Shown: positions 18,230 to 27,090, counted from the stretch's first letter. The stretch is 64,000 nucleotides of DNA from Pedobacter panaciterrae (GCF_013204795.1 NZ_JABMKW010000016.1:62001-126000); one strand, 5' to 3'. Notes: generated by a model from the letters alone, not told the origin. Numbers and translations: made by a program.

Positions 18230-20153
18230 CGTGAACCTCCAGTTTTCCATATTTCCTCAATTCATACTCTTTGGACATTAAAAAGATAAGCGGTGTAACC
18301 AACAGAATGTGTGTGGAAGAAGTTAGTACCCCACCTATCATTGGCAGCACTATTGGTTGCATTACATCTACCCCAACACCACTGGCCCATAACACGGGTA
18401 CCAATCCGAATAGCGACACACAAACTGTCATAAGCTTGGGTCTCAACCTTTTTGCTGCACCATGAATTACATATTCTCTAAGGTCTTCCTTGGTAATGGT
18501 CTCGCTCGAATTCCCTTTTAATTTGATCAGCTGCTGCATGGCATCATTCAGGTAAATTACCATCACAATCCCTGTTTCCACAGCAATCCCGAACAGGGCT
18601 ATAAAACCAACGGCTACACCAACAGACAAATTCACTCCCCAGAAATAGATCATGTAAGCCCCCCCAATTAAGGCAAAAGGAACCGTAATCAGACTTAAAA
18701 AAGCTTCTCTAATAGAGCGAAATGCAAAATACAGAGAGAAGAAAATGATCACCAAAACCACCGGAGCAATCCACATCAGTGTTTGCTTACCCCTTATCAG
18801 GTTTTCATACTGTCCACTCCATTCCAGAAAATACCCCTCGGGAAGAACCCCCTTCTCTTTATTCAGCTTCTCCATTGCATCCTTAACCGTGCTGCCCAAA
18901 TCTCTATCGCGAACGTTAAACATTACAGCACCACGCAGAATAGCATTATCAGAGCTGATCATTGGCGGCCCATCTTCAAACTTCACATCGGCCACTGCCG
19001 ATAAAGGAACTTCACCAAAGGAAGCTGATTGAATAGGGATTCTTTTAATGCGTTCTACACTGTTGCGGTATTCCTGAGCAAGGCGTACGCTTATAGAAAA
19101 GCGCTGTCTGCCTTCAATAGTATTGCCAATAGTTGCTCCACCAAGTGCACTTTCAACAACCTGATTAACGTCATCTACGTTTAAGCCATACCTGGCCAAC
19201 TCTTCTCTTTTTACATCAATAGACAGGTATTTACCCCCTGTAATAGGCTCTACAAATAAATCGCTTACCCCAGGGGTACCTACTAATGCTGCTTTTACCT
19301 TTTCTGACACCGAAGCAATTGTATCCAGATTTTGTCCGAATACTTTTATTCCTACATCGGTACGGATACCGGTAGCCAGCATATTGATCCTGTTGATAAT
19401 TGGCTGTGTCCACCCGTTTACCACACCCGGAATTTGAAGCTTGGCATCCAATTCCGTCACAATATCTTTTTTAGTGATGCCTTTTCTCCATTCGCTTTTC
19501 GGTTTCAAAGTAATGATCGTTTCGATCATACTAATCGGCGAATTATCTGTAGCGGTATTTGCCCTTCCGGCTTTTCCAAGAACCTTATCTACTTCCGGTA
19601 CCGATTTAATAATCTTATCCTGTACCTGCAATATCCGCTTTGCTTCTGCATTTGAAACATCAGGCAGGGTTACCGGCATAAACAAGATACTTTGCTCATC
19701 TAATGGTGGTATAAACTCCGTGCCTAAATTTTTAAGCAAAGGAATTGTAATTAGCAAAGCGATGATATTAATGGCAATAGTTGTTTTTCTCCATTTCAAT
19801 ACCGTTCTGATAATTGGCTCATACACCTTTTCTAAAACTCTATTTACCGGGTTTGCATGATCAGGTCTGAATTTCCCTTTCATAAAGAAAGAGATCAGTA
19901 CAGGAGCCAGCGTAATCACCAAAAAAGCATCAACAATCATGATAAATGTTTTGGTGTAAGCCAGCGGGTGAAACAACTTACCCTCCTGTCCGGTTAGCAT
20001 AAATACCGGTAAAAAAGAGGTTATAATAATTACCGTAGCAAAGAATACACCTCTGGATACCTGCTTGCTGGATTTAGTGATCACCGCGAGGCGATCTTCT
20101 TCGCTAATCCAATCCGGAGATTTGCGAAACATATTTTTAAACCAGTTCATCAT
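18216..20153 (-). CDS. cusA: CusA-type RND heavy-metal pump, C-terminal two-thirds (split gene)
   Basis: 645 residues. It opens with a charged linker (MMNWFKNMFRKSPDW) and then enters the TM5-6 region of CusA-type pumps (VFFATVIIITSFLPVFMLTGQEGKLF), followed by the second periplasmic porter loop with NRINMLATGIRTDVGIKVFG and the closing helices with FIALFGIAVETGIVMVIYL and RLRPKLMTVCVSLFGLVPV. The first third of the pump is the overlapping upstream gene; stop and start share ATGA. Together they make 1077 residues, the normal size of a single CusA/CzcA. It is either a truly two-chain pump or the result of a one-base deletion. Confidence 0.9.
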   Translation of the reverse strand: MMNWFKNMFRKSPDWISEEDRLAVITKSSKQVSRGVFFATVIIITSFLPVFMLTGQEGKLFHPLAYTKTFIMIVDAFLVITLAPVLISFFMKGKFRPDHANPVNRVLEKVYEPIIRTVLKWRKTTIAINIIALLITIPLLKNLGTEFIPPLDEQSILFMPVTLPDVSNAEAKRILQVQDKIIKSVPEVDKVLGKAGRANTATDNSPISMIETIITLKPKSEWRKGITKKDIVTELDAKLQIPGVVNGWTQPIINRINMLATGIRTDVGIKVFGQNLDTIASVSEKVKAALVGTPGVSDLFVEPITGGKYLSIDVKREELARYGLNVDDVNQVVESALGGATIGNTIEGRQRFSISVRLAQEYRNSVERIKRIPIQSASFGEVPLSAVADVKFEDGPPMISSDNAILRGAVMFNVRDRDLGSTVKDAMEKLNKEKGVLPEGYFLEWSGQYENLIRGKQTLMWIAPVVLVIIFFSLYFAFRSIREAFLSLITVPFALIGGAYMIYFWGVNLSVGVAVGFIALFGIAVETGIVMVIYLNDAMQQLIKLKGNSSETITKEDLREYVIHGAAKRLRPKLMTVCVSLFGLVPVLWASGVGVDVMQPIVLPMIGGVLTSSTHILLVTPLIFLMSKEYELRKYGKLEVHDVHH

Positions 20154-21448
20154 GATGCTGTCGTTTTATTTTGATCCTTTTCCCACTGTTCGTATCGTTC
20201 TGCCAAATGCTTATAAGCATTTTCACTCATGATAATTCCATTGTCTACAATTACCCCAATGGCCAGTGCAATACCGGTTAGCGACATAATGTTGGACGAA
20301 ATATCAAAGGCATTGAGCAGGATAAAACTTGCGGCAATAGTAATAGGAATTTGTATAATGATACTTAGTGCACTGCGCCAATGAAACAGGAATACAAATA
20401 CGATTAGGGATACTACGATCATCTCTTCGATCAGCGTATTTTTTATAGAGTCTACAGATTCTTTAATCAGTTCACCTCTATCATACACGATATCAAATTT
20501 TACACCTTTTGGCAAGCCTTTTGATACTTCCTTCATCTTTTCTTTCACCCGATCAATTACCTCTGCAGCGTTTTCGCCATAACGCATTACTACAATACCG
20601 CCTGCACGCTCGCCCTTGCCATCCTGATCAAATATGCCTAATCGGGTTTCTCCAGTCATCTGAACCGTAGCCAGATCAGACACCTTTATTGGCGTACCAT
20701 TCTGATTCTTTACCGGGATATTCGAAATTTCTTCAATGGATTTGAGGTAGCCCGATGTTTTGATGATATAGCCCATGTCGCTCATTTCAAACTTTCGTCC
20801 GCCCGACTCGTTATTATTGCTCCTAACTGCGGCTATTACCTGAGGCACAGTAAGTTTATAATACAGCAATTTGTTTGGATCTATCGAGATTTGATATTGT
20901 TTCTGAAAGCCACCAAATGAGGCTATTTCACTTACTCCGGGAACGGTTTGCAAAGCGAACTTTACATACCAATCCTGTATTGCCCGTTGCTCGCCCAAGT
21001 CCATTTCAGGAGCATCTAAGGTATACCATAATACATGACCCACTCCTGTTCCATCAGGACCAAGTTGCGGAGATACGCCTTCTGGCAAGGTTCGGGATAT
21101 GGTACTGATCCGTTCCAAAACCCGCTCTCTGGCCCAATAAACATCAACATCATCTTCAAAAATCACGTAGATAAAGCTCATCCCGAACATGGAGGAACCT
21201 CTTACATACTTAATTTTAGGAATCCCCTGCAAATTGGTTACCAGCGGGTAAGTCACCTGATCTTCAATTAACTGTGGCGATCTGCCCATCCACTCTGTAA
21301 ATACGATTACCTGATTTTCTGAAAGATCAGGAATCGCATCTATTGGATTTTTTTGTACGGAGAAAACTCCCCATATAAACAACCCTGCGGAAAGTACCAG
21401 CACAATAAATCTATTGCGCATCGACCATTCTATAATTTTATGTACCAT
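20150..21448 (-). CDS. cusA: CusA-type RND heavy-metal pump, N-terminal part (split gene)
   Basis: 432 residues: TM1 (RFIVLVLSAGLFIWGV), the first porter loop with DLSENQVIVFTEWMGRSPQ and the CusA-typical VRGSSMFGMSFIYVIFEDD, then TM2-4. TM4 carries GVIVDNGIIM, with the Asp of the proton-relay. It stops right after the YKHLAERYEQW linker, where single-chain pumps continue without a break. The next gene starts inside this stop codon and supplies the rest. Pump substrate is most likely copper or silver, judged from the two CusB-like adaptors, HMA and HYC_CC_PP neighbours. Confidence 0.9.
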   Translation of the reverse strand: MVHKIIEWSMRNRFIVLVLSAGLFIWGVFSVQKNPIDAIPDLSENQVIVFTEWMGRSPQLIEDQVTYPLVTNLQGIPKIKYVRGSSMFGMSFIYVIFEDDVDVYWARERVLERISTISRTLPEGVSPQLGPDGTGVGHVLWYTLDAPEMDLGEQRAIQDWYVKFALQTVPGVSEIASFGGFQKQYQISIDPNKLLYYKLTVPQVIAAVRSNNNESGGRKFEMSDMGYIIKTSGYLKSIEEISNIPVKNQNGTPIKVSDLATVQMTGETRLGIFDQDGKGERAGGIVVMRYGENAAEVIDRVKEKMKEVSKGLPKGVKFDIVYDRGELIKESVDSIKNTLIEEMIVVSLIVFVFLFHWRSALSIIIQIPITIAASFILLNAFDISSNIMSLTGIALAIGVIVDNGIIMSENAYKHLAERYEQWEKDQNKTTAS

Positions 21449-21456
21449 TTATAATA

Positions 21457-21916
21457 ACCCTCTTTCTTTTAGTTATTTTTTGTCTGTACTTTTTCTATCG
21501 TATTGGCAGCATGAAGGTAGTTTGCTATAATTTTCTTGTTTGGCAGTAACCTTTTGCGTGTCGTGCCCAACTGCGGCAATTTTTTGTTGAATACCTTCAG
21601 TTGTAATCTTGGCACTATCGTAGCTTACCGTTAATATTTTAGATTTTACATCCCATACAGCTGTGTTAACACCTTCAGTTTTAAGGGCAGTTTCAATGCG
21701 TTTTTTACACATTCCACAGTTTCCAGATACATTGATTTTTTCGGTTTTAGATTGTGCAAATACAGCACTACCAAGGAAAGTCAAGCCGACTACCAAAAGA
21801 GATCTTAATGAGTTCATCTTAATAAGTTTTAAAGAAAATGGTATAAAAAAATTTGGGGTTACAGTAATGCTGCAACCAGGGCACGAATGTGCCAGGCATT
21901 AGAAAAGAAAGAGGGT
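21457..21916. repeat. 14-bp inverted repeat bracketing the HMA gene
   Basis: ACCCTCTTTCTTTT at 21457-21470 and its exact complement at 21903-21916 flank the HMA gene, each next to an AT-rich ATAATA/ATTATA stretch. The left copy also serves as the purine-rich leader just before the cusA start on the minus strand. Whether the arms pair in the transcript is unknown. Confidence 0.45.
21473..21817 (-). CDS. Secreted heavy-metal-associated (HMA) domain protein
   Basis: 114 residues with a signal peptide ending near VFAQ. The HMA domain starts at KINVSGNCGMCKKRIE, in which the two Cys of GNCGMC are the metal ligands (the common CxxC has a GNCGMC variant in Bacteroidota). VWDVKSKILTVSYDSAKIT and IAAVGHDTQK complete the ferredoxin-like fold. 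The C-terminus has a CC pair (PSCCQYD). A periplasmic copper carrier feeding the adjacent pump is likely. It lies 24 bases before the split cusA gene. Confidence 0.9.
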   Translation of the reverse strand: MNSLRSLLVVGLTFLGSAVFAQSKTEKINVSGNCGMCKKRIETALKTEGVNTAVWDVKSKILTVSYDSAKITTEGIQQKIAAVGHDTQKVTAKQENYSKLPSCCQYDRKSTDKK

Positions 21917-21917
21917 A

Positions 21918-22316
21918 TTATATTCTGTAGGTACAGTTTTTTAGGTAGACAGGAACTTGCTGTCTATTAGGTGGTGCATTGCTTAATGCTTCCCTTATAA
22001 TTTTAACAGGCACCGGGGCCTGATAATTAACAAATAATTCGGGTAATATAATGGCTACAGATGGCTGATCGAATTTATAAACCGCTTGGTTTACTTTTTG
22101 AGAACTCTCAACCTTTACTTCGTGCTTAACATCTTTACAGCATGATTTCTTTTTAGATTCTGCCAAAGGCATTTTACAGAAATCACATAATTTGCCGGAT
22201 TTTTTTGTCATGCTCCAGCTTACCAGCTTGTCCATGCAATAATGAAAGTGCACAGCTGCTCCACTGGAAACACCCAAATAGAAAATGGCAAGTATGGTAA
22301 GCAGTGTTCTTTTCAT
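21918..22316 (-). CDS. HYC_CC_PP family small metal-locus protein
   Basis: 132 residues. The three name-giving motifs of the family are visible: HFHYCMD after an N-terminal signal/membrane segment, KKSCCKD near residue 58, and NAPPNR near residue 115. An extra CDFCKM pair may add to metal binding. Family members are Bacteroidota-specific and sit beside copper or heavy-metal efflux genes; their biochemistry is undescribed to my knowledge. As first gene on this strand, before the HMA and cusA genes, it may head the efflux operon. Confidence 0.9.
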   Translation of the reverse strand: MKRTLLTILAIFYLGVSSGAAVHFHYCMDKLVSWSMTKKSGKLCDFCKMPLAESKKKSCCKDVKHEVKVESSQKVNQAVYKFDQPSVAIILPELFVNYQAPVPVKIIREALSNAPPNRQQVPVYLKNCTYRI

Positions 22317-22333
22317 TACGGATCAAAGATTGG

Positions 22334-22373
22334 AAAAAGAACGGAAAAATATTTATATAATTCCGTTCTTTTT
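22334..22373. terminator. Bidirectional terminator-like hairpin after rmlD
   Basis: AAAAAGAACGGAA and its exact complement form a 13-bp stem around a 14-base AT-rich loop, with A/T runs outside both arms. It follows the rmlD stop on the minus strand and lies just before the HYC_CC_PP gene. Confidence 0.8.
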
Positions 22374-22400
22374 TTATATCATGGTTTATTTAGCACATGC

Positions 22401-23267
22401 TTAGGCTTTATCCAGTACAGATAATTGCTCAATACACTTAATCAAACTGTCTCTCCAATAAGGTACTTCGATTCCAAAAGTTGCTTTTATCTTCGTTTTG
22501 TCCATTACAGAGAACTTAGGTCGGCTAGCTCTTGTCGGATAAGCAGAAGTAGGAATCGGGCTAACTTTTACCTGTGTATTACTGATATCAAAAATACCTT
22601 TAGCAAAATCAAACCACGAGATTGATCCTTCATTGCTATAATGATACACCCCATATTCCGTTTTGCCAGAAGCAATAACATCCAAAATTGCACCGGCCAA
22701 ATCAATAGCATAAGTTGGCGAGCCAATCTGATCCGCAATGATATTTAACTCATCGCGGTCCGCTCCTAGTTTCAACATTGTTTTCACAAAATTATTTGCA
22801 TACTCAGAATATAGCCAGCTGGTGCGAATAATGTAATGTTCTTTAAGATTATCTATAATATCTGTTTCGCCTTCAAGCTTAGTTAAGCCATATATGCTAA
22901 TGGGTTCTGCTAAATCATCTTCCTTTAGTAATTCTGGAATGGCTCCTTCAAAAACAAAGTCTGTTGAAACGTGAACTAATTTAGCACCAAACTCTTTACA
23001 AAGCAAAGCGATATTTAATGCCCCCTGCTTGTTTATTAATCTGCACAGATCTACATCATCTTCAGCTTTATCAACAGCCGTATAAGCAGCACAATTGATT
23101 ACGTATGCTGGTTTTTTCTCGGCAAACAAAGCCTTTAGTTTCTCAACATCAAGGATGTTTGCGACACTTTCGTCCGGGAAATCTAATGTGTCGATATTTC
23201 TATTTGAGGCAACTGCCTTAAGGCATTGCCCTAGTTGTCCTGAGGCTCCTAATACTAGTGTTTTCAA
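22401..23267 (-). CDS. rfbD: dTDP-4-dehydrorhamnose reductase (RmlD)
   Basis: 288 residues, the standard length. The Rossmann start GASGQLGQCLK binds NAD(P)H; VINCAAYTAVDKAEDD, VHVSTDFVF and the YGLTKLEGE segment with catalytic Tyr/Lys are typical of RmlD, as is IIRTSWLYSEYANNFVKTM. It catalyses the last step of dTDP-L-rhamnose synthesis for surface polysaccharide. The other rml genes are not in the window. Single-gene unit with its own terminator. Confidence 0.93.
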   Translation of the reverse strand: MKTLVLGASGQLGQCLKAVASNRNIDTLDFPDESVANILDVEKLKALFAEKKPAYVINCAAYTAVDKAEDDVDLCRLINKQGALNIALLCKEFGAKLVHVSTDFVFEGAIPELLKEDDLAEPISIYGLTKLEGETDIIDNLKEHYIIRTSWLYSEYANNFVKTMLKLGADRDELNIIADQIGSPTYAIDLAGAILDVIASGKTEYGVYHYSNEGSISWFDFAKGIFDISNTQVKVSPIPTSAYPTRASRPKFSVMDKTKIKATFGIEVPYWRDSLIKCIEQLSVLDKA

Positions 23268-23347
23268 TATAAAATTGAGTTATGTGGTTAGCTATTACTT
23301 TTTTCAAAAATAACATTATAATGGAAAACTCACGCTTAAATCATTTA

Positions 23348-23893
23348 TTAGGCATCCATCTTCCATTCGTGATGGAGCATGGAATATAAAACCAGGTCTA
23401 AGAATTTACCATTCACCTTTTCGGATTGCCTTAAAACCCCTTCTTGCTGAAAACCCAGTTTGCGTGGAATTGCCTGACTTTTCAAATTCAAAGTAGCTGC
23501 TTTAATCTCAATACGATGTAATGCCAGTTCCTTAAAACCATAATCAATTAATGCTTTACAAGACCGGATCATAATACCTCGGCCTTGTGCACTTTCTGCC
23601 AGCCAGTAGCCAATTGCTCCACTTTGATTAAAAACATTCAAATAATGCAAACCAATTCTGCCTACTGGTTGATTATCAAGCATAATCACAAAGCTAACTT
23701 CAAGACCCTGTTCATAAAGCTGCTCACATTTCCTGATGTACGCTATAAGATCTCCTACAGACTGCATGTTGGGTACCCAAGGTAAAAACTCAGATAGTTG
23801 CGCCCGACTGCTGTTTATCGCTTCCAATAAACCTTCTGCATGCTTCACGGCTGTTTGTTCCAGTGTGATATTTTGATCAATCGTTATTATCAT
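23348..23893 (-). CDS. GNAT family N-acetyltransferase, RimJ/RimL type
   Basis: 181 residues. The GNAT core is visible: VGRIGLHYLN, AIGYWLAESAQGRGIMIRSC (acetyl-CoA pyrophosphate loop QGRGI) and LNLKSQAIPRKLGFQQEGVLR. The order of strands and the LHRIEIKAA motif fit the RimJ/RimL branch, which acetylates protein N-termini or small amines; the closest named relative is probably YdaF-like. Lies eleven bases downstream of the DUF1801 gene on the same strand, so likely co-transcribed. Substrate unknown. Confidence 0.88.
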   Translation of the reverse strand: MIITIDQNITLEQTAVKHAEGLLEAINSSRAQLSEFLPWVPNMQSVGDLIAYIRKCEQLYEQGLEVSFVIMLDNQPVGRIGLHYLNVFNQSGAIGYWLAESAQGRGIMIRSCKALIDYGFKELALHRIEIKAATLNLKSQAIPRKLGFQQEGVLRQSEKVNGKFLDLVLYSMLHHEWKMDA

Positions 23894-23904
23894 TTCTTCT
23901 AACC

Positions 23905-24315
23905 TTATTTATTTTTCATATGCGCCACTGATTGATCTATCATCTTGGTTAATACTTGTATATTAACATCTGCCAGTTTTTTAATATAAATACAGCCTTT
24001 CCCTGTTTTATGTTTACCCAATTGCAGCAGCAAGTTTTCTTTATCTTCAAAATCACAAGCAACATACAAAACAATAGCAGTACTTCTCGGAGAAAATCCG
24101 ATTAGAGGGGCATCTCCCTCATGACCACTGGCATATTTATAATGATAGCTACCAAAGCCTACGATTGAGGTTCCCCACATCGAAGGTTCATATCCTGTCT
24201 GTTTTTCCATCAATGCGGCGATCAGATAACAATCTTTTCGCTTTAAAGGGTCTGCCACTTTTTCCAGGAAATCACGGACATCCAGATTTGTGGCAACAGT
24301 TTTATTCTTAGCCAT
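23905..24315 (-). CDS. DUF1801 family protein
   Basis: 136 residues. DVRDFLEKVADPLKRKDCYLI, then YEPSMWGTSIVGFGSYHYKY and the GCIYIKKLADVNIQVLTKMI end match DUF1801 (YdhG-like) proteins, small cytosolic proteins of unknown activity. Divergent from the VOC gene at 24407, with 91 bases between the starts, and followed by the GNAT gene. Confidence 0.88.
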   Translation of the reverse strand: MAKNKTVATNLDVRDFLEKVADPLKRKDCYLIAALMEKQTGYEPSMWGTSIVGFGSYHYKYASGHEGDAPLIGFSPRSTAIVLYVACDFEDKENLLLQLGKHKTGKGCIYIKKLADVNIQVLTKMIDQSVAHMKNK

Positions 24316-24406
24316 AGATGAAATTAATAAATATTATGAAAACCAGGTGAACTTTAAATTTGTTTCCATACAAGATCATCATTGGAATTATTTTAAATCA
24401 ACAAAT

Positions 24407-24880
24407 ATGAAAAAGATAAGACCCTGTTTGTGGTTAGACCATAATGTTAAAGAGGCAATTGACTTTTACACCTCAGTATTTAAAAACTCAAAAGTCCTTA
24501 ATGCCAGCTATTATCCAAAAGACGCACCTGGTTTTGGCGGTGAAATACTGGCTGTCGATATGGAAATAGAAGATCAACAGTTTATACTATTAAATGGAGG
24601 TCCACAGTTCAAATTTAACGAGTCAGTCTCTTTTTCTATTGAGGCCAATACACAGGAAGAAATTGACTACTACTGGAAAAGCCTTGTAGCTGGAGGTGGT
24701 GAAACATCACAGTGTGGATGGTTAAAAGATAAATTTGGTTTGTCGTGGCAGGTATCGCCTGCTATACTAGGGGAATTATTACAAGATAAAGATGTAGAAA
24801 AGGCCCAACGCGTAATGCAAGTTATGATGAAGATGACCAAGATCATTATCAAAGATTTGGAAGACGCCGCAAAGGGGTAA
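24407..24880 (+). CDS. PhnB-like VOC family protein
   Basis: 157 residues from ATG 24407 (MKKIRPCLWLDHNVKEAIDF); the open frame extends upstream into the divergent gene's coding region, which argues for this later start. PhnB/3-demethylubiquinone methyltransferase-like features are FYTSVFKNSKV, QFILLNGGPQFKFNESVSF and CGWLKDKFGLSWQV, a pattern of the glyoxalase fold. The activity is unknown; most PhnB-like proteins are unassigned. Confidence 0.88.
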   Translation: MKKIRPCLWLDHNVKEAIDFYTSVFKNSKVLNASYYPKDAPGFGGEILAVDMEIEDQQFILLNGGPQFKFNESVSFSIEANTQEEIDYYWKSLVAGGGETSQCGWLKDKFGLSWQVSPAILGELLQDKDVEKAQRVMQVMMKMTKIIIKDLEDAAKG

Positions 24881-24895
24881 TTTATCTAATTATCT

Positions 24896-24938
24896 AACTA
24901 TCCACATCTGGCATACTAAGGACCAGATGTGGGTAGTT
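24896..24938. terminator. Bidirectional terminator-like hairpin
   Basis: A 16-bp stem with one G-T pair (AACTATCCACATCTGG against its complement) and an 11-base loop lies between the convergent ends of the VOC gene and the oxidoreductase gene. Confidence 0.75.
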
Positions 24939-24943
24939 CAAGA

Positions 24944-25594
24944 TTAGATTTTGGCTTTTGCCTCCGATGCCGTAACAGTTTTTCCCAATGCACCGAATTC
25001 GTGAAGATCACCGAATACCTCGATACGAATTGACTGATTGATTGCCCCTACCCGAACCGGATCAAATCCATTGTCCTTAATTAATTCTTCTACATCAGCA
25101 TCGATGTTTGTATCATCTGTTGCATAAAACAATACTGATTTTTCTGGAGATTGATAAGCGGCTCCGCTAAGCGAAGCAGCACCCAATGTTCCTAACGCTT
25201 TCGCCAATTTTGCATTTTTAGGTAACGCTATTGCATTAATTTCGCCGGCAGATTGGTTCTGATCAATGATTTTATTAAACCCACCGTTTCCATCTGGCGC
25301 AATAGGATTGGATGGATCAACAATGATTTTGCCTTCCAGGTCACCTGAATATTCTGAGATAAATGGCTTAATCGCGCCAAATGGAATAGCCAAAACCACA
25401 ATATTGGCGTCTTTTACCGCCGATGCAATATCACTTGGCACAGCAGACTTACCTAATTTAGCAGCTAATTCTTCTGCTTTCTCTACATTTCTGTCGGCTA
25501 CAATGAAAGCTTTGTTTGCTTTTGAAAGGTTGGCAGCAACTGCCTGGCCAATGTTTCCTAAGCCGATTACGGCTACTTTTGATGTATTTGTCAT
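24944..25594 (-). CDS. NADPH-dependent F420 reductase-like NAD(P)-binding oxidoreductase
   Basis: 216 residues. The dinucleotide fold starts VAVIGLGNIGQAVAANL with ADRN after the second strand, where Arg suggests NADP. VVLAIPFGAI and the IVDPSNPI segment are typical of the F420_oxidored family (PF03807). F420 synthesis is not expected in this phylum, so the partner substrate is unclear; such proteins are often induced with redox or metal stress. It lies 101 bases downstream of a Crp/Fnr gene on the same strand, which may control it. Confidence 0.85.
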   Translation of the reverse strand: MTNTSKVAVIGLGNIGQAVAANLSKANKAFIVADRNVEKAEELAAKLGKSAVPSDIASAVKDANIVVLAIPFGAIKPFISEYSGDLEGKIIVDPSNPIAPDGNGGFNKIIDQNQSAGEINAIALPKNAKLAKALGTLGAASLSGAAYQSPEKSVLFYATDDTNIDADVEELIKDNGFDPVRVGAINQSIRIEVFGDLHEFGALGKTVTASEAKAKI

Positions 25595-25695
25595 TGTTAT
25601 TTCTTTTAAAGTTTATATTAAATTGATAACACAAAATTGCATCAGAAAGAGCTCACATGCCAATGAACTGCATCAAGAAATAGTATTGATCTGGT

Positions 25696-26304
25696 TTAAG
25701 ATTTTGGCTTTACAAGCTTGTTACGGAGTCTGCTTAAAAATTCAGGAGTAATCCCTATAAATGATGCGATTTGCACCTGAGGTAGGCGATTATTTAAGTG
25801 GGAATAATCTTGCATAAACGACAGATAACGTTCTTCGGCAGTAGAACTGATGTTTTGTAATAGTCGCTTTTGCAGTGAAACAAAGCTGTTTTCGATCAGC
25901 ACTCTGAATATCAGATTGAATTTTGGCCCCTTTGTATATAAGTTGATGAGGTCATTATAACTTATATGAAGTACCATTGTATCCTCAATTGCGTCTATAT
26001 TAAGTTCTGACGGTTCTTTTCCATGGAAACTACCAATATCCATTAGCCACCAATTTTCTGTCGCAAACTGTATAATGTGAGTATTTCCTTTATCGTCAAT
26101 TTTATACATCCGCAAACACCCCCGTACTACAAAGTTAAAACTAGAGCAAACATCCCCCTCCTGTAAAACGTACTGTCTTTTTCTGTATAACCGAGGTTTA
26201 AATAGTTCAGCTACAAGTTGTTTTTCTTCGCTGCTTAAAGGGATTAACCGATTAAAGTATTCAAGTAATGGAGCTACGGAGGTGTACAAAATGTTTTCTT
26301 TCAT
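25696..26304 (-). CDS. Crp/Fnr family transcription regulator
   Basis: 202 residues. An N-terminal cyclic-nucleotide-binding-like beta-roll (residues about 30-130, with QEGDVCSSFNFVVRGCLRMY) is followed by a short helix-turn-helix (VQIASFIGITPEFLSRLRNKL), the common Bacteroidota form. The residues that bind cAMP in Crp are not all evident, so the effector is unknown. The adjacent oxidoreductase gene is the likely target. Confidence 0.9.
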   Translation of the reverse strand: MKENILYTSVAPLLEYFNRLIPLSSEEKQLVAELFKPRLYRKRQYVLQEGDVCSSFNFVVRGCLRMYKIDDKGNTHIIQFATENWWLMDIGSFHGKEPSELNIDAIEDTMVLHISYNDLINLYTKGPKFNLIFRVLIENSFVSLQKRLLQNISSTAEERYLSFMQDYSHLNNRLPQVQIASFIGITPEFLSRLRNKLVKPKS

Positions 26305-26326
26305 CGGATTTTCCAGTCTAGTAAGC

Positions 26327-26785
26327 CTATGGTGTCAATCCACCTTCATCAATCGTGATCAGTCTGCGGAATTTTGCGGGCGTATTAACCGGCGCGTCGG
26401 CAGGGTAGCTAGTGTAATTCAGTTTAAGGATGTCGCCAGTAATACTAAAGGTGGCATTTTCGTAGAGTGTGTAATTCGTAGGGGTTCGTTGAACTGGTTT
26501 TCCTTGTTCCTGCTCCAGCTTTTCGGTAGTAGTTATCTTTAATCTGTCGCCTTGGATCTGGTAAGATCCGATGAACTGACTGCTACTTCCATCATTAAGG
26601 ACAATATTAAGAAAAAAGCTATTGTCTTTGGTAAAATTGAGAGATCGCTTCAATCCGTTCAGGTCCATTTCCTCCCAGTTTCCCTTAATAAGATTTTCGG
26701 GATTTACATTCCTGTCTTTTTTACAAGAGAAAAAGCTAAGGGAAAATAAAAGTAATACTGAAATTGCGGATGTAGGGTTTTTCAT
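26327..26785 (-). CDS. Lipocalin-like lipoprotein
   Basis: About 152 residues from MKNPTS, with a lipobox ending FFSCKK. The mature part opens LIKGNWEEMDLNG and has repeated beta-strand patterns (SLNFTKDNSFFLNIVL, SYQIQGDRLKITTTE), as in the lipocalin_4/DUF4923-like lipoproteins of Bacteroidota. It probably sits on the outer membrane and binds an unknown small ligand. It precedes the Crp/Fnr gene by 22 bases and may share its transcript. Confidence 0.75.
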   Translation of the reverse strand: MKNPTSAISVLLLFSLSFFSCKKDRNVNPENLIKGNWEEMDLNGLKRSLNFTKDNSFFLNIVLNDGSSSQFIGSYQIQGDRLKITTTEKLEQEQGKPVQRTPTNYTLYENATFSITGDILKLNYTSYPADAPVNTPAKFRRLITIDEGGLTP

Positions 26786-26872
26786 AATCAAAAGTTTCTG
26801 GTTTGTATTAGAGTTTACGAATACATTAGCCGAAACGCTACAATATTAATTTAATCCTCATAAACCATCACG

Positions 26873-27031
26873 CTACTCATTAGCTTCAATATCATGATCA
26901 AGTAAGGCATTTTTATAACCAAGTGAATAATTAATGGCACCCCATGCGGTTAGCATGGTAATAATATCTTCTTCCTTTAATGGGCCTGTAATTTGGTTTT
27001 TACAAAACTCCAGGTATTCTGTTTCAGTCAT
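26873..27031 (-). CDS. Small hypothetical protein, 52 aa
   Basis: A 53-codon frame that starts ATG 27031 and opens MTETEYLEFCKNQITGPLKE, ending LLDHDIEANE. It has no signal peptide or membrane segment, is acidic and looks helical. It lies in the gap between the lipoprotein gene and the VOC gene, with a strong terminator upstream of it, so it would be a separate unit. Coding-like composition and a sensible start support it; no family is recognised. Confidence 0.6.
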   Translation of the reverse strand: MTETEYLEFCKNQITGPLKEEDIITMLTAWGAINYSLGYKNALLDHDIEANE

Positions 27032-27064
27032 AATCTCTACAGTTCTCTATACAAATTAAAATAG

Positions 27065-27090
27065 AAAAACTTCCCATATGGGAAGTTTTT
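27065..27090. terminator. Perfect 26-bp palindromic terminator
   Basis: AAAAACTTCCCAT and its exact complement meet without a spacer, leaving an A-run before and a T-run after in both directions. It follows the VOC gene (stop 27154) on the minus strand. Confidence 0.85.

Noticed and set aside
25266..25751. 161-codon plus-strand open frame
   Set aside because: Antisense to the F420-type oxidoreductase gene; composition follows from that gene.
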